A DNA stretch of 23,661 nt from Oscillospiraceae bacterium UBA4632. GTDB lineage: Bacteria > Bacillota > Clostridia > Oscillospirales > Oscillospiraceae. Below the pieces are notes generated by a model. The model saw only the letters and a list, made by a program, of their open reading frames with translations. It did no database searches and was not told the DNA's origin. Of this stretch, positions 6,509 through 14,196 are shown piece after piece; position 1 is the stretch's first letter; every line of letters starts with the position of its first letter. The position numbers were made by a program, and so were the translations under genes. The DNA is taken from positions 1-23,661 of the forward strand of contig DHMW01000053.1 in assembly GCA_002405995.1 (NCBI GenBank), given 5' to 3'.

Positions 6509-8064
6509 TCAAGAACAGTCTGGGGCGCGAGCTGCCCGAGAAGATCGGCGATTACGTTGTTCGCCCCTATCAGGGCGCTTATGCGGCACCTGCGCCGCAG
6601 GGGACGGTCGTGACCAAGCGCGTCATGGGCCATCGCATCCCCGGCGATACCAAGCTCCTGCCCGATCTGGAGGCGGCGATCAAGGCATCCGGCCTGCGCG
6701 ACGGCATGACCATTTCGTTCCACCACTCGTTCCGCGAGGGCGATATGGTCATCGGCCAGGTGCTCACCGCCATCCGTGAGCTCGGCATCAAACATCTGCG
6801 CTTTGCCCCCAGCGCCGTCGTCAATATCAAAAATCCCTCCATCGTGGACTTCGTCCGCGACGGCACGATCGACCGCATCGAGGCCAGCGGCATCCGCGGC
6901 CAGCTCGGCGATGCCGTGCTCGCCGGGGAGATGGAAAATCCCGTCATCCTGCGTACCCACGGCGCGCGCCCCCGCGCCATCGAGGCGGGCGAGCTGCAAA
7001 TTGATGTGGCGTTCATCGGCGCGTCTGCGTCCGACGATTACGGCAACTGCACCGGCCAGATCGGTCCCAACGCCTGCGGCTCGCTCGGATACGCCTTTGT
7101 GGACGCGCACAACGCCGGCTGCGTCGTGGTCGTAACGGATCACCTTGTTGAGTACCCCTGCCTGCCGGCATCCATTTCCCAGCAGTATGTGGACTATGTG
7201 GTCAAGGTCGATCAGATCGGCGACCCGGAGAAGATCGGCAAGGGTGCTGCCCGCCTGACGAAAAACCCGCGCGATCTGATGATCGCCGAGCGCACGGCTG
7301 ACGTGATTGCGGTCTCCCGCCTCTTTAAGGACGGCTTCTCCTTCCAGACCGGCGCGGGCGCGATCGCCATCGCCACCACCAAGTACCTCGCCGACCGGAT
7401 GCGCGAGCGCGGCGTGAAGGCGAGCTTTGCACTCGGCGGCATTCCCGCAGCGATCATCGATATGTATGATGAGGGGCTTGTGCGCGTGGTCGAGTGCAGC
7501 CAGAGCTTCGACGCAGTTGCGGCGGCTGCCATTTCGACCCGCCCCGGCGTGGTGGAGATCGACAACGCCGATTACGCCAATGCCTACTCCAAGGGCGGCT
7601 TCCTCAACCGCGAGGACTTCGGCGTGCTCGGCGCGCTCGAGGTCGATACCGACTTCAACGTCAACATTCTCACCGGCTCATCCGGCGAGATGATGGGCGG
7701 TCTCGGCGGCGGCCCGGACGTCGCGGGCGGCGCGGCCATCTCCATCGTTACCATCCCCATCATCCGCGGGCGCACGCCGTCCATCGTGAAAAAGGTCTTT
7801 ACCCTCTGCACGCCGGGCGAGACGGTCGCCGCCGTCGTGACGGAGGCGGGCATCGCGCTCAATCCCAAGCACAAGAGCTATAACGAGCTCAAGGAGGATC
7901 TTGAAAAGACCAGCCTGAAGCTCGTGACCATCGAAGAGCTCCAGCAGCTTGCCGAATCGCTTACCGGCGTGCCCAAGCCTATTGAGACGAGCGACCGCGT
8001 GGCCTGCGTCGTAGAGTACCGTGACGGCACGGTCATCGATGTGATCCGGGAGGTCAAGCGCTGA
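6505..8064 (+). CDS. citF: CitF: citrate-lyase-type acetyl-ACP:hydroxyacid ACP transferase (alpha subunit)
   Basis: 519-aa alpha subunit that swaps acetate on the carrier for the incoming hydroxyacid, making the acyl-carrier substrate of the beta subunit. The sequence aligns throughout with CitF. Examples are NSLGRELPEKIGDY at the start, ISFHHSFREGD, FIGASASDDYGNCTGQIG, FQTGAGAIA, SSGEMMGGLGGGPDVAGGA and TPGETVAAVVTEAGIALNP. Length fits the family (about 500-520). ATGA overlaps join it to citE upstream, and its TGA shares one base with the ATG of the PrpD-family gene, so all four are probably translated in a coupled way. Substrate specificity (citrate versus citramalate or a homologue) is not readable. 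Confidence 0.94.
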   Translation: MIKNSLGRELPEKIGDYVVRPYQGAYAAPAPQGTVVTKRVMGHRIPGDTKLLPDLEAAIKASGLRDGMTISFHHSFREGDMVIGQVLTAIRELGIKHLRFAPSAVVNIKNPSIVDFVRDGTIDRIEASGIRGQLGDAVLAGEMENPVILRTHGARPRAIEAGELQIDVAFIGASASDDYGNCTGQIGPNACGSLGYAFVDAHNAGCVVVVTDHLVEYPCLPASISQQYVDYVVKVDQIGDPEKIGKGAARLTKNPRDLMIAERTADVIAVSRLFKDGFSFQTGAGAIAIATTKYLADRMRERGVKASFALGGIPAAIIDMYDEGLVRVVECSQSFDAVAAAAISTRPGVVEIDNADYANAYSKGGFLNREDFGVLGALEVDTDFNVNILTGSSGEMMGGLGGGPDVAGGAAISIVTIPIIRGRTPSIVKKVFTLCTPGETVAAVVTEAGIALNPKHKSYNELKEDLEKTSLKLVTIEELQQLAESLTGVPKPIETSDRVACVVEYRDGTVIDVIREVKR

Positions 8065-9419
8065 TGTACCTGACACAGAAATTTGCCGCGTTCATCGCCG
8101 GAACGAACTACGGCGACCTGCCGGAGCAGGTCGCCGGGATGGCGAAGGAGCGCATTATGGACACGCTCGGCGCGGCGATCGCGGGCAGCGTGAACTGGGA
8201 GTACGCTGTGCAGCTGCGCGAAGCGTGCAAAAAGCTTGGCAGCGGAAACTGCCGTGTACTCGGCGGAGAGCACTGCTATCCCGCCGCCCACGCCGCCATG
8301 ATCAACGCCGCCTACGCCCACTCGGTCGAGCTGGACGACGGACACAAAAACGCCGGCTGCCACGCCGGCGCTGTGGTGGTCCCGACCGCGCTGACAATGG
8401 CGCAGGCGCTGGGAAAGAGCGGGAAAGAGCTTATCACCGCCGTCGCACTTGGCTACGAGGTGACCTACCGTATCGCCGCGCATGTCAACCCCGCGCAGAT
8501 CAACAAGGGCTTTCATCCCTCGAGCAACTGCGGGGCCTACGGTGCAGCAGCAGTTGCGGGCAAGCTCGTGGGGCTGAACGAAGAGCAGCTTGCAAACGCT
8601 CTCGGTCAGGCCGGTATGCTCGCGAGCGGCACAATGGAGGCGACCAAGTCCGGTCAGCGCGCCAAGTGCGTGCAGGTGGGCAATGCCGCCTATAACGGTA
8701 TTCTTGCCGCAATGCTTGCCGGATCGGGCATGGAGGGCTGCCTGACTGCGCTCGAAGGGCCGAACGGTTTGTTTGCAACACAGTCGGAGAATGTCGATGT
8801 CGAGGACGTCTGCCGTGATCTCGGCAAGGTCTACACCATCGGCGATACCTACAACAAAATGTACCCCTCCTGCCGCCACGCCCAGCCGGGCATCGAGGCG
8901 GCGCTGGAGCTTGGCACGGAGCACAGGATCGACCCGGACGACGTTGCCGCCATCCGCATCGGCACACACAGGGTCGCCTATGAGCTGACCGGCATCATCA
9001 AGGAGCCGAAAAACTCCGGGGAGGCAAAATTCAGCCTGGCCTACGGCAGCGCCGTCGCGCTGCGCGAGCACGGCTTCGGCGTGGCGAGCCTGACGGAGAA
9101 GAGCTATACCGATCCCGAGACGCTCCGGCTTGCGGACCGGGTCACCTGCGAGATCGACCCGGACGTGCAGGCGCTGTTTCCTCAAAAGCGCGGCGCAAAG
9201 GTCCGCATCGAGCTGAAGGACGGTACGGTTTACGAAAAGGAGCTATACGACCTCAAGGGCTCGCCGGGCAATCCCGTCGGCTGGGAGGAGCTTCAGGCAA
9301 AGTTTGAGGCAAATGCAAGGGCTGTTCTATCGGACGGGCAGACCGACCGCCTGCTCCATACGCTGAAGCGGCTCGAGCAGCTGGAGGATCTTGCCGGACT
9401 GACGGAGCTCCTGCCCTGA
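8064..9419 (+). CDS. MmgE/PrpD family protein (2-methylcitrate dehydratase / cis-aconitate decarboxylase relatives)
   Basis: 451-aa member of the MmgE/PrpD fold. Family blocks are HSVELDDGHKNAGCHAG, GFHPSSNCGAYGAAAVAGKL, KMYPSCRHAQPGI and AKFSLAYGSAVAL. Characterised relatives dehydrate 2-methylcitrate, decarboxylate cis-aconitate to itaconate, or epimerise iminodisuccinate, always on small polycarboxylates and without metal. The ATG overlaps the citF stop by one base, which argues strongly for a step in the same pathway, for example dehydration, isomerisation or decarboxylation of the lyase substrate. The gene ends 10 bp before the convergent LysR gene. It is unlikely to be a housekeeping methylcitrate-cycle enzyme, since methylcitrate synthase and methylisocitrate lyase are absent from this window. 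Function within the family is open. Confidence 0.88.
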   Translation: MYLTQKFAAFIAGTNYGDLPEQVAGMAKERIMDTLGAAIAGSVNWEYAVQLREACKKLGSGNCRVLGGEHCYPAAHAAMINAAYAHSVELDDGHKNAGCHAGAVVVPTALTMAQALGKSGKELITAVALGYEVTYRIAAHVNPAQINKGFHPSSNCGAYGAAAVAGKLVGLNEEQLANALGQAGMLASGTMEATKSGQRAKCVQVGNAAYNGILAAMLAGSGMEGCLTALEGPNGLFATQSENVDVEDVCRDLGKVYTIGDTYNKMYPSCRHAQPGIEAALELGTEHRIDPDDVAAIRIGTHRVAYELTGIIKEPKNSGEAKFSLAYGSAVALREHGFGVASLTEKSYTDPETLRLADRVTCEIDPDVQALFPQKRGAKVRIELKDGTVYEKELYDLKGSPGNPVGWEELQAKFEANARAVLSDGQTDRLLHTLKRLEQLEDLAGLTELLP

Positions 9420-9434
9420 GCGGGGGCGCTCAGG
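9415..9434. terminator. Hairpin across the convergent prpD-family and lysR stop codons
   Basis: A perfect 8-bp stem, CCTGAGCG (9415-9422) and CGCTCAGG (9427-9434), closes a GGGG tetraloop. It includes both stop codons (TGA at 9417-9419, and the lysR stop at 9430-9432). There is no T-run on either side, so termination is uncertain; it may be a bidirectional pause or 3'-end stabilising element. Confidence 0.4.
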
Positions 9435-10389
9435 ACTGGGCATCGGAGCAGGATTCGCACTGGCGATAGATCAGACTGATCAGGTCCTTGGCGTATTGCG
9501 GAAGATATTTTCCCTTCTGCGTAACGAGGTAGACCGCGTTGCGCTCAGTGATGCCGCTGATGGGGAACACATTGAGCCGGTTGTTCTCCGGCATCTGGCT
9601 GTTGAGATGCTGCACATTGGGAAGATACATCGTCAGGCACAGCGAGGCGCCGTAATCATAGGTCGAAAGAATGTGCAGAAAGTCGGACTGCGCGCCCTCG
9701 TAAACGATGTTGAACGACGTGCCTGTCTGCCGGGAGAAGGAGTCCAGCATCCGCCGCGAGGTGAGGCCGCACTCCGTCGTACAGAATGGGACCTTTGAAA
9801 ACATGCGCAGATCCACGCCCTTGGCGAACTCCGCCTTGCAGTCCGGGTAGGTATCGGGGAAATAGGCCTTCAGAAGATTGTCTGAAATGACAAGGTAGAA
9901 CGATTCCTCCAGAATGACGCGGTAATCCAGCTTGGCGTGGAAATTTTCGATGGTGTTGACGATCGCGATATCGAGCTTGTTTTCCAGCAGCTGATTGATC
10001 AGCACATCTGTCGGCGCGGCGGTGGCCTTGACAAAGACGGCGGGGTAATCCCGCTGGTACATCGTCAGAAGCTGCGGCAGAAAGACGCGCAGGCGGCCCG
10101 ACGTCATGCCGAGGCTGATCACGCCGGAGGAATCGTTTTTCAGCTCGTCGAATGCCTTGCCGAGATCCTGCTCAATGTGCTCCACCTGACGCAGCGCGTT
10201 GAGCAGCAGCTCGCCGGCGTAGGTGAGCGTCAGGTTAGGCTTGCGCTCGAACAGGCGAAGGCCGCATTCGCTTTCCAGTGTTTTCAGATACCTGCTCAGG
10301 CACTGGTGGGAAATAAACAGGCTGTCCGCCGCGCGGGAAATATTCAGCGTTTCCGCCAGCGTCAGAAAATATTGATAATTTTGCAGCAT
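9430..10389 (-). CDS. LysR-family transcriptional regulator
   Basis: 319-aa LysR regulator. Residues about 1-60 form the winged HTH (LTLAETLNISRAADSLFIS, then HQCLSRYLKTLE and GLRLFERKPN). Residues about 90-300 form the periplasmic-binding-like effector domain starting at GVISLGMTSGRL. The ribosome binding site GAGGAGA lies 6 nt before the ATG. The gene is divergent from the PrpF-like gene across 107 bp and convergent with the lyase operon. This is the usual layout for a LysR protein that senses a pathway carboxylate and controls the divergent gene, and perhaps the lyase and TRAP operons as well. It is the only dedicated DNA-binding regulator near the carboxylate genes, so it is the leading candidate. 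Effector unknown. Confidence 0.93.
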   Translation of the reverse strand: MLQNYQYFLTLAETLNISRAADSLFISHQCLSRYLKTLESECGLRLFERKPNLTLTYAGELLLNALRQVEHIEQDLGKAFDELKNDSSGVISLGMTSGRLRVFLPQLLTMYQRDYPAVFVKATAAPTDVLINQLLENKLDIAIVNTIENFHAKLDYRVILEESFYLVISDNLLKAYFPDTYPDCKAEFAKGVDLRMFSKVPFCTTECGLTSRRMLDSFSRQTGTSFNIVYEGAQSDFLHILSTYDYGASLCLTMYLPNVQHLNSQMPENNRLNVFPISGITERNAVYLVTQKGKYLPQYAKDLISLIYRQCESCSDAQS

Positions 10390-10496
10390 GATCCGTCTCC
10401 TCGCTTTACCGCGGTGGTTTTACAGCGTCAGTATAACATATTCTTTCGATGTTTGCACAATTTTTTCAGGCCGGGAAACCGGGAAAGGAATAAGCT
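10390..10496. promoter_or_regulatory. LysR / PrpF divergent intergenic region
   Basis: 107 bp expected to hold the LysR operator. It contains the palindrome ACCGCGGT (10408-10415). A possible minus-strand -10 TATACT (complement of 10430-10435) has a weak TTGTGC at 10455-10460. No clear plus-strand promoter could be fixed. GGGAAAGGA (10481-10489) is the prpF-like ribosome binding site. Confidence 0.5.
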
Positions 10497-11663
10497 ATGT
10501 CAGAATACAAACCCAATGTCAAGATCCCATGCGTTTTCATGCGCGGCGGCACGAGCAAGGCGGTCTTTTTCCGCGATGAGGATCTGCCGCAGGATCCCAA
10601 AGAGCGCGATAAAGTGATCCTCAGCGCCTTCGGATCCCCCGACCGCCGCCAGATCGACGGCATGGGCGGTGCAAATACCTCCACCAGCAAGGTTGCCGTC
10701 ATTAAGAAGAGCGAACGCCCCGGCATCGACGTCGATTATGACTTCGGCCAGGTGGACGTGATGGCGCCCATCGTCGGCAAGACCATGAACTGCGGCAACA
10801 TCTCCTCCGCCGTCGGCCCCTATGCCATCGACGAGGGACTGGTCAAGGCGGTGGAGCCGATGACCGAGGTACATATCTTCAACACCAACACACAGAAGGA
10901 GATTATTGCGCAGGTACCCGTCAAGGACGGGCGCTTTATGAGCGAAGGCGGCTTTGCGATCGACGGTGTGCCCGGCACAGCGTCCAAGGTCACGCTCAAA
11001 TTTGTCGAGCCGCAGGGCGCCGCCTCCGGCAAGCTCCTGCCAACCGGCCATGTGAAGGATACCATCGAGATCGACGGCAAGGTCTATGAATACTCCTTCG
11101 TTGACGCGGCGAACCCCGTTATCTTTGTCCATCCGGAGGACTTCGGCGTCAAGGGCACGGAGATCCCCTCTGAGTTCAATGCACTACCCGACTGTAAGGA
11201 GATCTGCCGCAGGTTAGAGATCATCCGCGGTACGGGCGCGATCCTGCTCGGCTACGCCAAGGACCTTGAGGATGCGCGCATCAACAGCCAGACGCTGCCG
11301 AAGATCGCCTTTGTGACCAAGCCGGTCGATTACACCGCCGGCAGCGGCAAGGAGATCGGGGCGGGGGATATCGATGTTGTCGGCCGCCTGTTCTCGGTAA
11401 ACATGAAGATGATCGACGCCTATATGGGCACCGGTGCGATCTGCACCATCACCGCTGCCAATACCCCCGGCACCATTGTCAACGAGATCGCTTCCGGATC
11501 GCTCGGCACGCAGCGCATCGAGAAGCTGCGCATTGGGCATCCCTGGGGAGTAATGATTGCTAAAGCCGACCTCCGCGAAGATGGCGGCGAAGGCATTCAA
11601 TGCGGCTATCTGGACCGCACAGCGCGCCGTATCATGGAAGGCAGCGTCTATGTGCGGAAGTGA
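10497..11663 (+). CDS. PrpF-family isomerase (methylaconitate / methylitaconate / oxalomesaconate isomerase group)
   Basis: 388-aa PrpF-family protein of the diaminopimelate-epimerase fold. These enzymes move a double bond by proton transfer in unsaturated polycarboxylates. Known members are PrpF (trans- to cis-2-methylaconitate), Mii (3-methylitaconate to 2,3-dimethylmaleate) and GalD (4-oxalomesaconate tautomerase). Visible motifs are FMRGGTSKAVFF (14-25), IDGMGGANTSTSK with Lys65, and MNCGNISSAVGPYAI with Cys99; a conserved Lys and Cys pair acts in catalysis in the family. Length is normal. It is the first gene right of the LysR promoter and overlaps the nitroreductase by 14 bp. Here it would make the isomer that the LeuCD-like hydro-lyase can hydrate. 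Which of the family's substrates applies is not evident. Confidence 0.9.
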   Translation: MSEYKPNVKIPCVFMRGGTSKAVFFRDEDLPQDPKERDKVILSAFGSPDRRQIDGMGGANTSTSKVAVIKKSERPGIDVDYDFGQVDVMAPIVGKTMNCGNISSAVGPYAIDEGLVKAVEPMTEVHIFNTNTQKEIIAQVPVKDGRFMSEGGFAIDGVPGTASKVTLKFVEPQGAASGKLLPTGHVKDTIEIDGKVYEYSFVDAANPVIFVHPEDFGVKGTEIPSEFNALPDCKEICRRLEIIRGTGAILLGYAKDLEDARINSQTLPKIAFVTKPVDYTAGSGKEIGAGDIDVVGRLFSVNMKMIDAYMGTGAICTITAANTPGTIVNEIASGSLGTQRIEKLRIGHPWGVMIAKADLREDGGEGIQCGYLDRTARRIMEGSVYVRK

Positions 11664-12273
11664 CAAACCGAGCGGCGCGATCGGAAATATGCTTGCCCGC
11701 CGCAGCATCCGCAGCTATACTTCACAGCAGGTAAAATACGAGGATCTTGAGGTCCTGCTCAGCTGTGCGCTGTATGCCCCGAACGGCGGAGGGCTTCAGC
11801 TGCCGCGTTTCCTCGTGATCCGGGATGCGGGGATGCTCGAGCGCCTCAACGCAGCGGTACAGAGCGAGCTTGCCTCGAGAGACTGCCGGGAGGGCAGCAT
11901 GATGGCGAAGGGGATCCGCCGCGCGCAGCGCAGCGGCTACCACTTCATTTACCATGCGCCGACGCTGATCTCTGCTGCCGCGCCGCGCGCGGCGGATAAC
12001 GCCATGGCGGACTGTGCCTGCGCGCTGGAGAATATTCTGCTTGCGGCCGAAGACTGTTCCCTCGGCGCGTGCTGGAGCAATCAGCTGCACTGGCTTACCT
12101 CCGTTCCGGCGATCCGCACCATTCTTGCGCAGGCCGGCCTGCGCCCGGATGAGGATATTTTCGGCAGCGTCGCCGTGGGCTATGCCGCAGAAACGGGAAA
12201 GCGCGCGGCTGCGCGCAGACCGGGGCGCGTTGTGCTTGACGGCGTGCCGGCAGAGGTGCGGGCGCTGTCCTGA
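11650..12273 (+). CDS. Nitroreductase-family flavoprotein
   Basis: 207-aa FMN-dependent nitroreductase-fold protein. ARRSIRSYTSQQV at the start is the typical phosphate-binding RRSxRxF/Y segment. LLSCALYAPNGGGLQ, LENILLAAEDCSLGACW and DIFGSVAVGYA are further family blocks. The start at 11650 overlaps the PrpF-like stop by 14 bp and has GGAAGG 8 nt upstream; ATG 11689 is an alternative with a poorer site. The family reduces nitro groups, quinones, enones or flavins. Overlap with the PrpF-like gene suggests co-expression, and reduction of an activated C=C of the pathway is conceivable, but nothing in the sequence proves it. Confidence 0.82.
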   Translation: MCGSDKPSGAIGNMLARRSIRSYTSQQVKYEDLEVLLSCALYAPNGGGLQLPRFLVIRDAGMLERLNAAVQSELASRDCREGSMMAKGIRRAQRSGYHFIYHAPTLISAAAPRAADNAMADCACALENILLAAEDCSLGACWSNQLHWLTSVPAIRTILAQAGLRPDEDIFGSVAVGYAAETGKRAAARRPGRVVLDGVPAEVRALS

Positions 12274-12503
12274 AGCGGCGGCGGGAAAAGAGATGCGCGC
12301 TCTTGGCTGCAACAAAAACGCACAAGGGTGTAAAAGATATGTGCTTTCAAATTGCAAATGAAGCATGTATATTTTGTAGTAGAAAGAATCGATTTCGGCA
12401 TTGTTTTTTGTCCCTGTTGTTGCTTGCTAAAAGCGAGAGGACGCTTTCGTTTTTAGGGCAAAATAAAAAAAGAAGAACAAGAAGAAACTGAGGAGGTACC
12501 CTA
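12274..12503 (+). promoter_or_regulatory. AT-rich promoter region of the TRAP transporter operon
   Basis: 230-bp non-coding gap, clearly richer in AT than its surroundings. It holds one copy of GCAACAAAAA (12309-12318), the motif repeated before the leuC-like gene. A possible promoter is TTTCAA (12345-12350), 17-bp spacer, TATATT (12368-12373), flanked by an imperfect inverted repeat (ATGTGCTTTCA and TGAAGCAT). The AGGAGG site at 12491-12496 serves dctP. The -35 match is weak. Confidence 0.5.
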
Positions 12504-13568
12504 ATGAAGAAAGCGTTGTCTTTGATTCTTGCCATGCTCATGATGCTCTCCCTCGTCGCCTGCGGCGAGAAGAGCGATGACGGCAAGACCAACGATGGAA
12601 ACGACGCGAATGTTGTCACGGACATCGACGGCGTTGACTGGTCCCAGGAAGAGAAGTTCTCCCTGCAGCTCGGCCATGAGCAGCCTGACGGCCATCCCTA
12701 CGACATGGGCGCCAAGAAGTTTGCTGAGCTCGTGGAAGAGTACAGCGGCGGCACTGTTCATGTTGACGTGTTCGGCTCCAGCTCTCTCGGCGGCGCAGCT
12801 GCTATGGCTGAGGCGATCGACATGGGCACCCTGGACTTTGCCAGCGTGTTTTCCATCCAGCTTGAATCCTTCTGCTCTGATATCGGCGTTATGACCCTTC
12901 CGTACTGCTTCAGCTCCTGGGAGCACTGCTTCAACGCCTGCGACGGCGAGTTCGGCGAGAAGCTGAAGGCTTCCTGCCTCAACACCAGCAACATCCGCAT
13001 CCTCGACTTCTGGGCCAACGGTCTTGCGCAGGTCCACTCCACCACCGAGATCCGCACGCCCGATCAGATGGCCGGCAAGAAGTTCCGCATCCAGACCGGC
13101 GCGTCCTACGCCGCCCTGTCTGACGCGCTCGGCGCCGTCACCACGCCGATGTCCCTCAACGAGGTCTATGCCGCGCTGCAGCTCGGTGCAATGGACTGCC
13201 AGCTCCAGACCATCGTCAACATCGACAAGCAGGCATTCTATGAGGTCGCGAAGTACTACACCGAGATCAACATGTGCTTCAACACCAACCCGTTCATCAT
13301 GAGCAACGACACCTGGAACAAGCTCTCCGCCAACCAGCAGGCGGCGGTCGTCAAGGCGTCCCGCGAGGCCTGCGACTATGAGCGCGAGCAGCTGCTGGCC
13401 AGCATGGAGACCAGCATGGAGAAGTGCGTTGAAAACGGCCTGCAGGTCATCACGCTGAGCGACGAGGAGCTTCAGCAGTGGAATGATGCCTGCACCAAGG
13501 TTTACGAGAATCCCAACTTCGAGGCGCTCATGCCCCTGTTCGAGGAAGCCCAGACCTATAAGTCCTAA
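12504..13568 (+). CDS. dctP: TRAP transporter solute-binding lipoprotein (DctP family)
   Basis: 354-aa extracytoplasmic binding protein of a tripartite ATP-independent transporter. The N-terminus is a lipoprotein signal with lipobox LVAC, so Cys20 should be lipidated and anchor it to the membrane, as expected in a Gram-positive-type cell. A charged linker (residues 21-45) precedes the DctP domain. GKKFRIQTG holds Arg195 at the place of the conserved carboxylate-binding arginine; SLNEVYAALQLGAMDCQLQ is the following family block. DctP proteins mostly bind organic acids, which agrees with the neighbouring carboxylate enzymes. An AGGAGG site lies 7 nt before the ATG. A large hairpin separates it from the membrane subunits. 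Confidence 0.93.
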   Translation: MKKALSLILAMLMMLSLVACGEKSDDGKTNDGNDANVVTDIDGVDWSQEEKFSLQLGHEQPDGHPYDMGAKKFAELVEEYSGGTVHVDVFGSSSLGGAAAMAEAIDMGTLDFASVFSIQLESFCSDIGVMTLPYCFSSWEHCFNACDGEFGEKLKASCLNTSNIRILDFWANGLAQVHSTTEIRTPDQMAGKKFRIQTGASYAALSDALGAVTTPMSLNEVYAALQLGAMDCQLQTIVNIDKQAFYEVAKYYTEINMCFNTNPFIMSNDTWNKLSANQQAAVVKASREACDYEREQLLASMETSMEKCVENGLQVITLSDEELQQWNDACTKVYENPNFEALMPLFEEAQTYKS

Positions 13569-13601
13569 ATAAGTACCGCGCGAGAACTGCGCAGAACCTT
13601 G

Positions 13602-13643
13602 TGGCTGCGGTCCCGCCCTCTTGCCATGGCGGGGCTGCAGCCA
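13602..13643 (+). other. Long intercistronic stem-loop between dctP and dctQ
   Basis: A 16-bp RNA stem, 13602-13617 (starts TGGCTGCGG) with 13628-13643 (ends GCTGCAGCCA), with only two G-U wobbles and a 10-nt loop. There is no T-run after it (AAACGAAAACAAAG follows), so it looks like an mRNA-stabilising or attenuating element. It would let the binding protein be made in excess over the DctQM membrane subunits. That role is inferred. Confidence 0.7.
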
Positions 13644-13674
13644 TAAACGAAAACAAAGAAAGGAGCAGCGCTGT

Positions 13675-14196
13675 ATGCTCAAAAAGATCACGGGCGCACT
13701 TGCACAATTCAGCAAGTTTATGTCAATGGCAACGCTTGCCGCAATGACGTCTCTGGTTTTGTTTCAGATTTTTAACCGTCTCTTCTTCCACCTTACCGTC
13801 ATCTGGACGGAAGAGTTCTGCCGCTATATCTTTGTTTGGATGAGCCTTTTCGCTTCTGCCTACGGCATCCATACCAAGGGTCATATCGCGGTCTCCATCC
13901 TGCAGGAGATGTTTGCAGACAAGCTGTTTGTCAAGATATTCAACACGCTGATCCATGTCATCATCATCGTATTTTGCGCGGTCGTGACCTGGCAGGGCAT
14001 CAAGTGGTGCGGAAAGTGCTCCAATCAGTATATGCTGTCAGTGCCTTCCATGAAGGTCGTTTATGTTTATGTGGCGCTGCCGCTGAACTTTGCTCTGATG
14101 ATCATTTTTGAGCTTGAGCATCTGATCGAGGATATCAAGACGAACTGGCTGCACAAGCCGGAAAACAAACTGCTCGAGGGGGGTGGAAACGCATGA
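13675..14196 (+). CDS. dctQ: TRAP transporter small membrane subunit (DctQ family)
   Basis: 173-aa small integral membrane subunit with about four hydrophobic segments. The DctQ signature WTEEFCRYIFVWMSLFASAYG spans the second and third of them. It links the binding protein to the DctM channel. The ATG at 13675 follows AAAGGAG at about 13657-13664; an in-frame ATG at 13621 lies inside the upstream hairpin and adds a basic, non-family extension, so it was not chosen. The stop overlaps the dctM start by 4 bp. Confidence 0.9.
   Translation: MLKKITGALAQFSKFMSMATLAAMTSLVLFQIFNRLFFHLTVIWTEEFCRYIFVWMSLFASAYGIHTKGHIAVSILQEMFADKLFVKIFNTLIHVIIIVFCAVVTWQGIKWCGKCSNQYMLSVPSMKVVYVYVALPLNFALMIIFELEHLIEDIKTNWLHKPENKLLEGGGNA

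Noticed and set aside
1..9419. Plain citrate fermentation locus
   Set aside because: Not excluded, but no oxaloacetate decarboxylase subunit or CitS/CitM carrier is present, while a LeuCD-like hydratase, PrpF and PrpD relatives are, which point to another acid.
8064..11663. Methylcitrate cycle (prpD with prpF/acnD)
   Set aside because: No methylcitrate synthase or methylisocitrate lyase and no AcnD-length aconitase; the prpD-like and prpF-like genes lie in different operons.
12424..12458. AAAGCG/CGCTTT hairpin with T-run in the dctP leader as an attenuator
   Set aside because: The stem is only about six base pairs and weak; no antiterminator or leader peptide could be seen.
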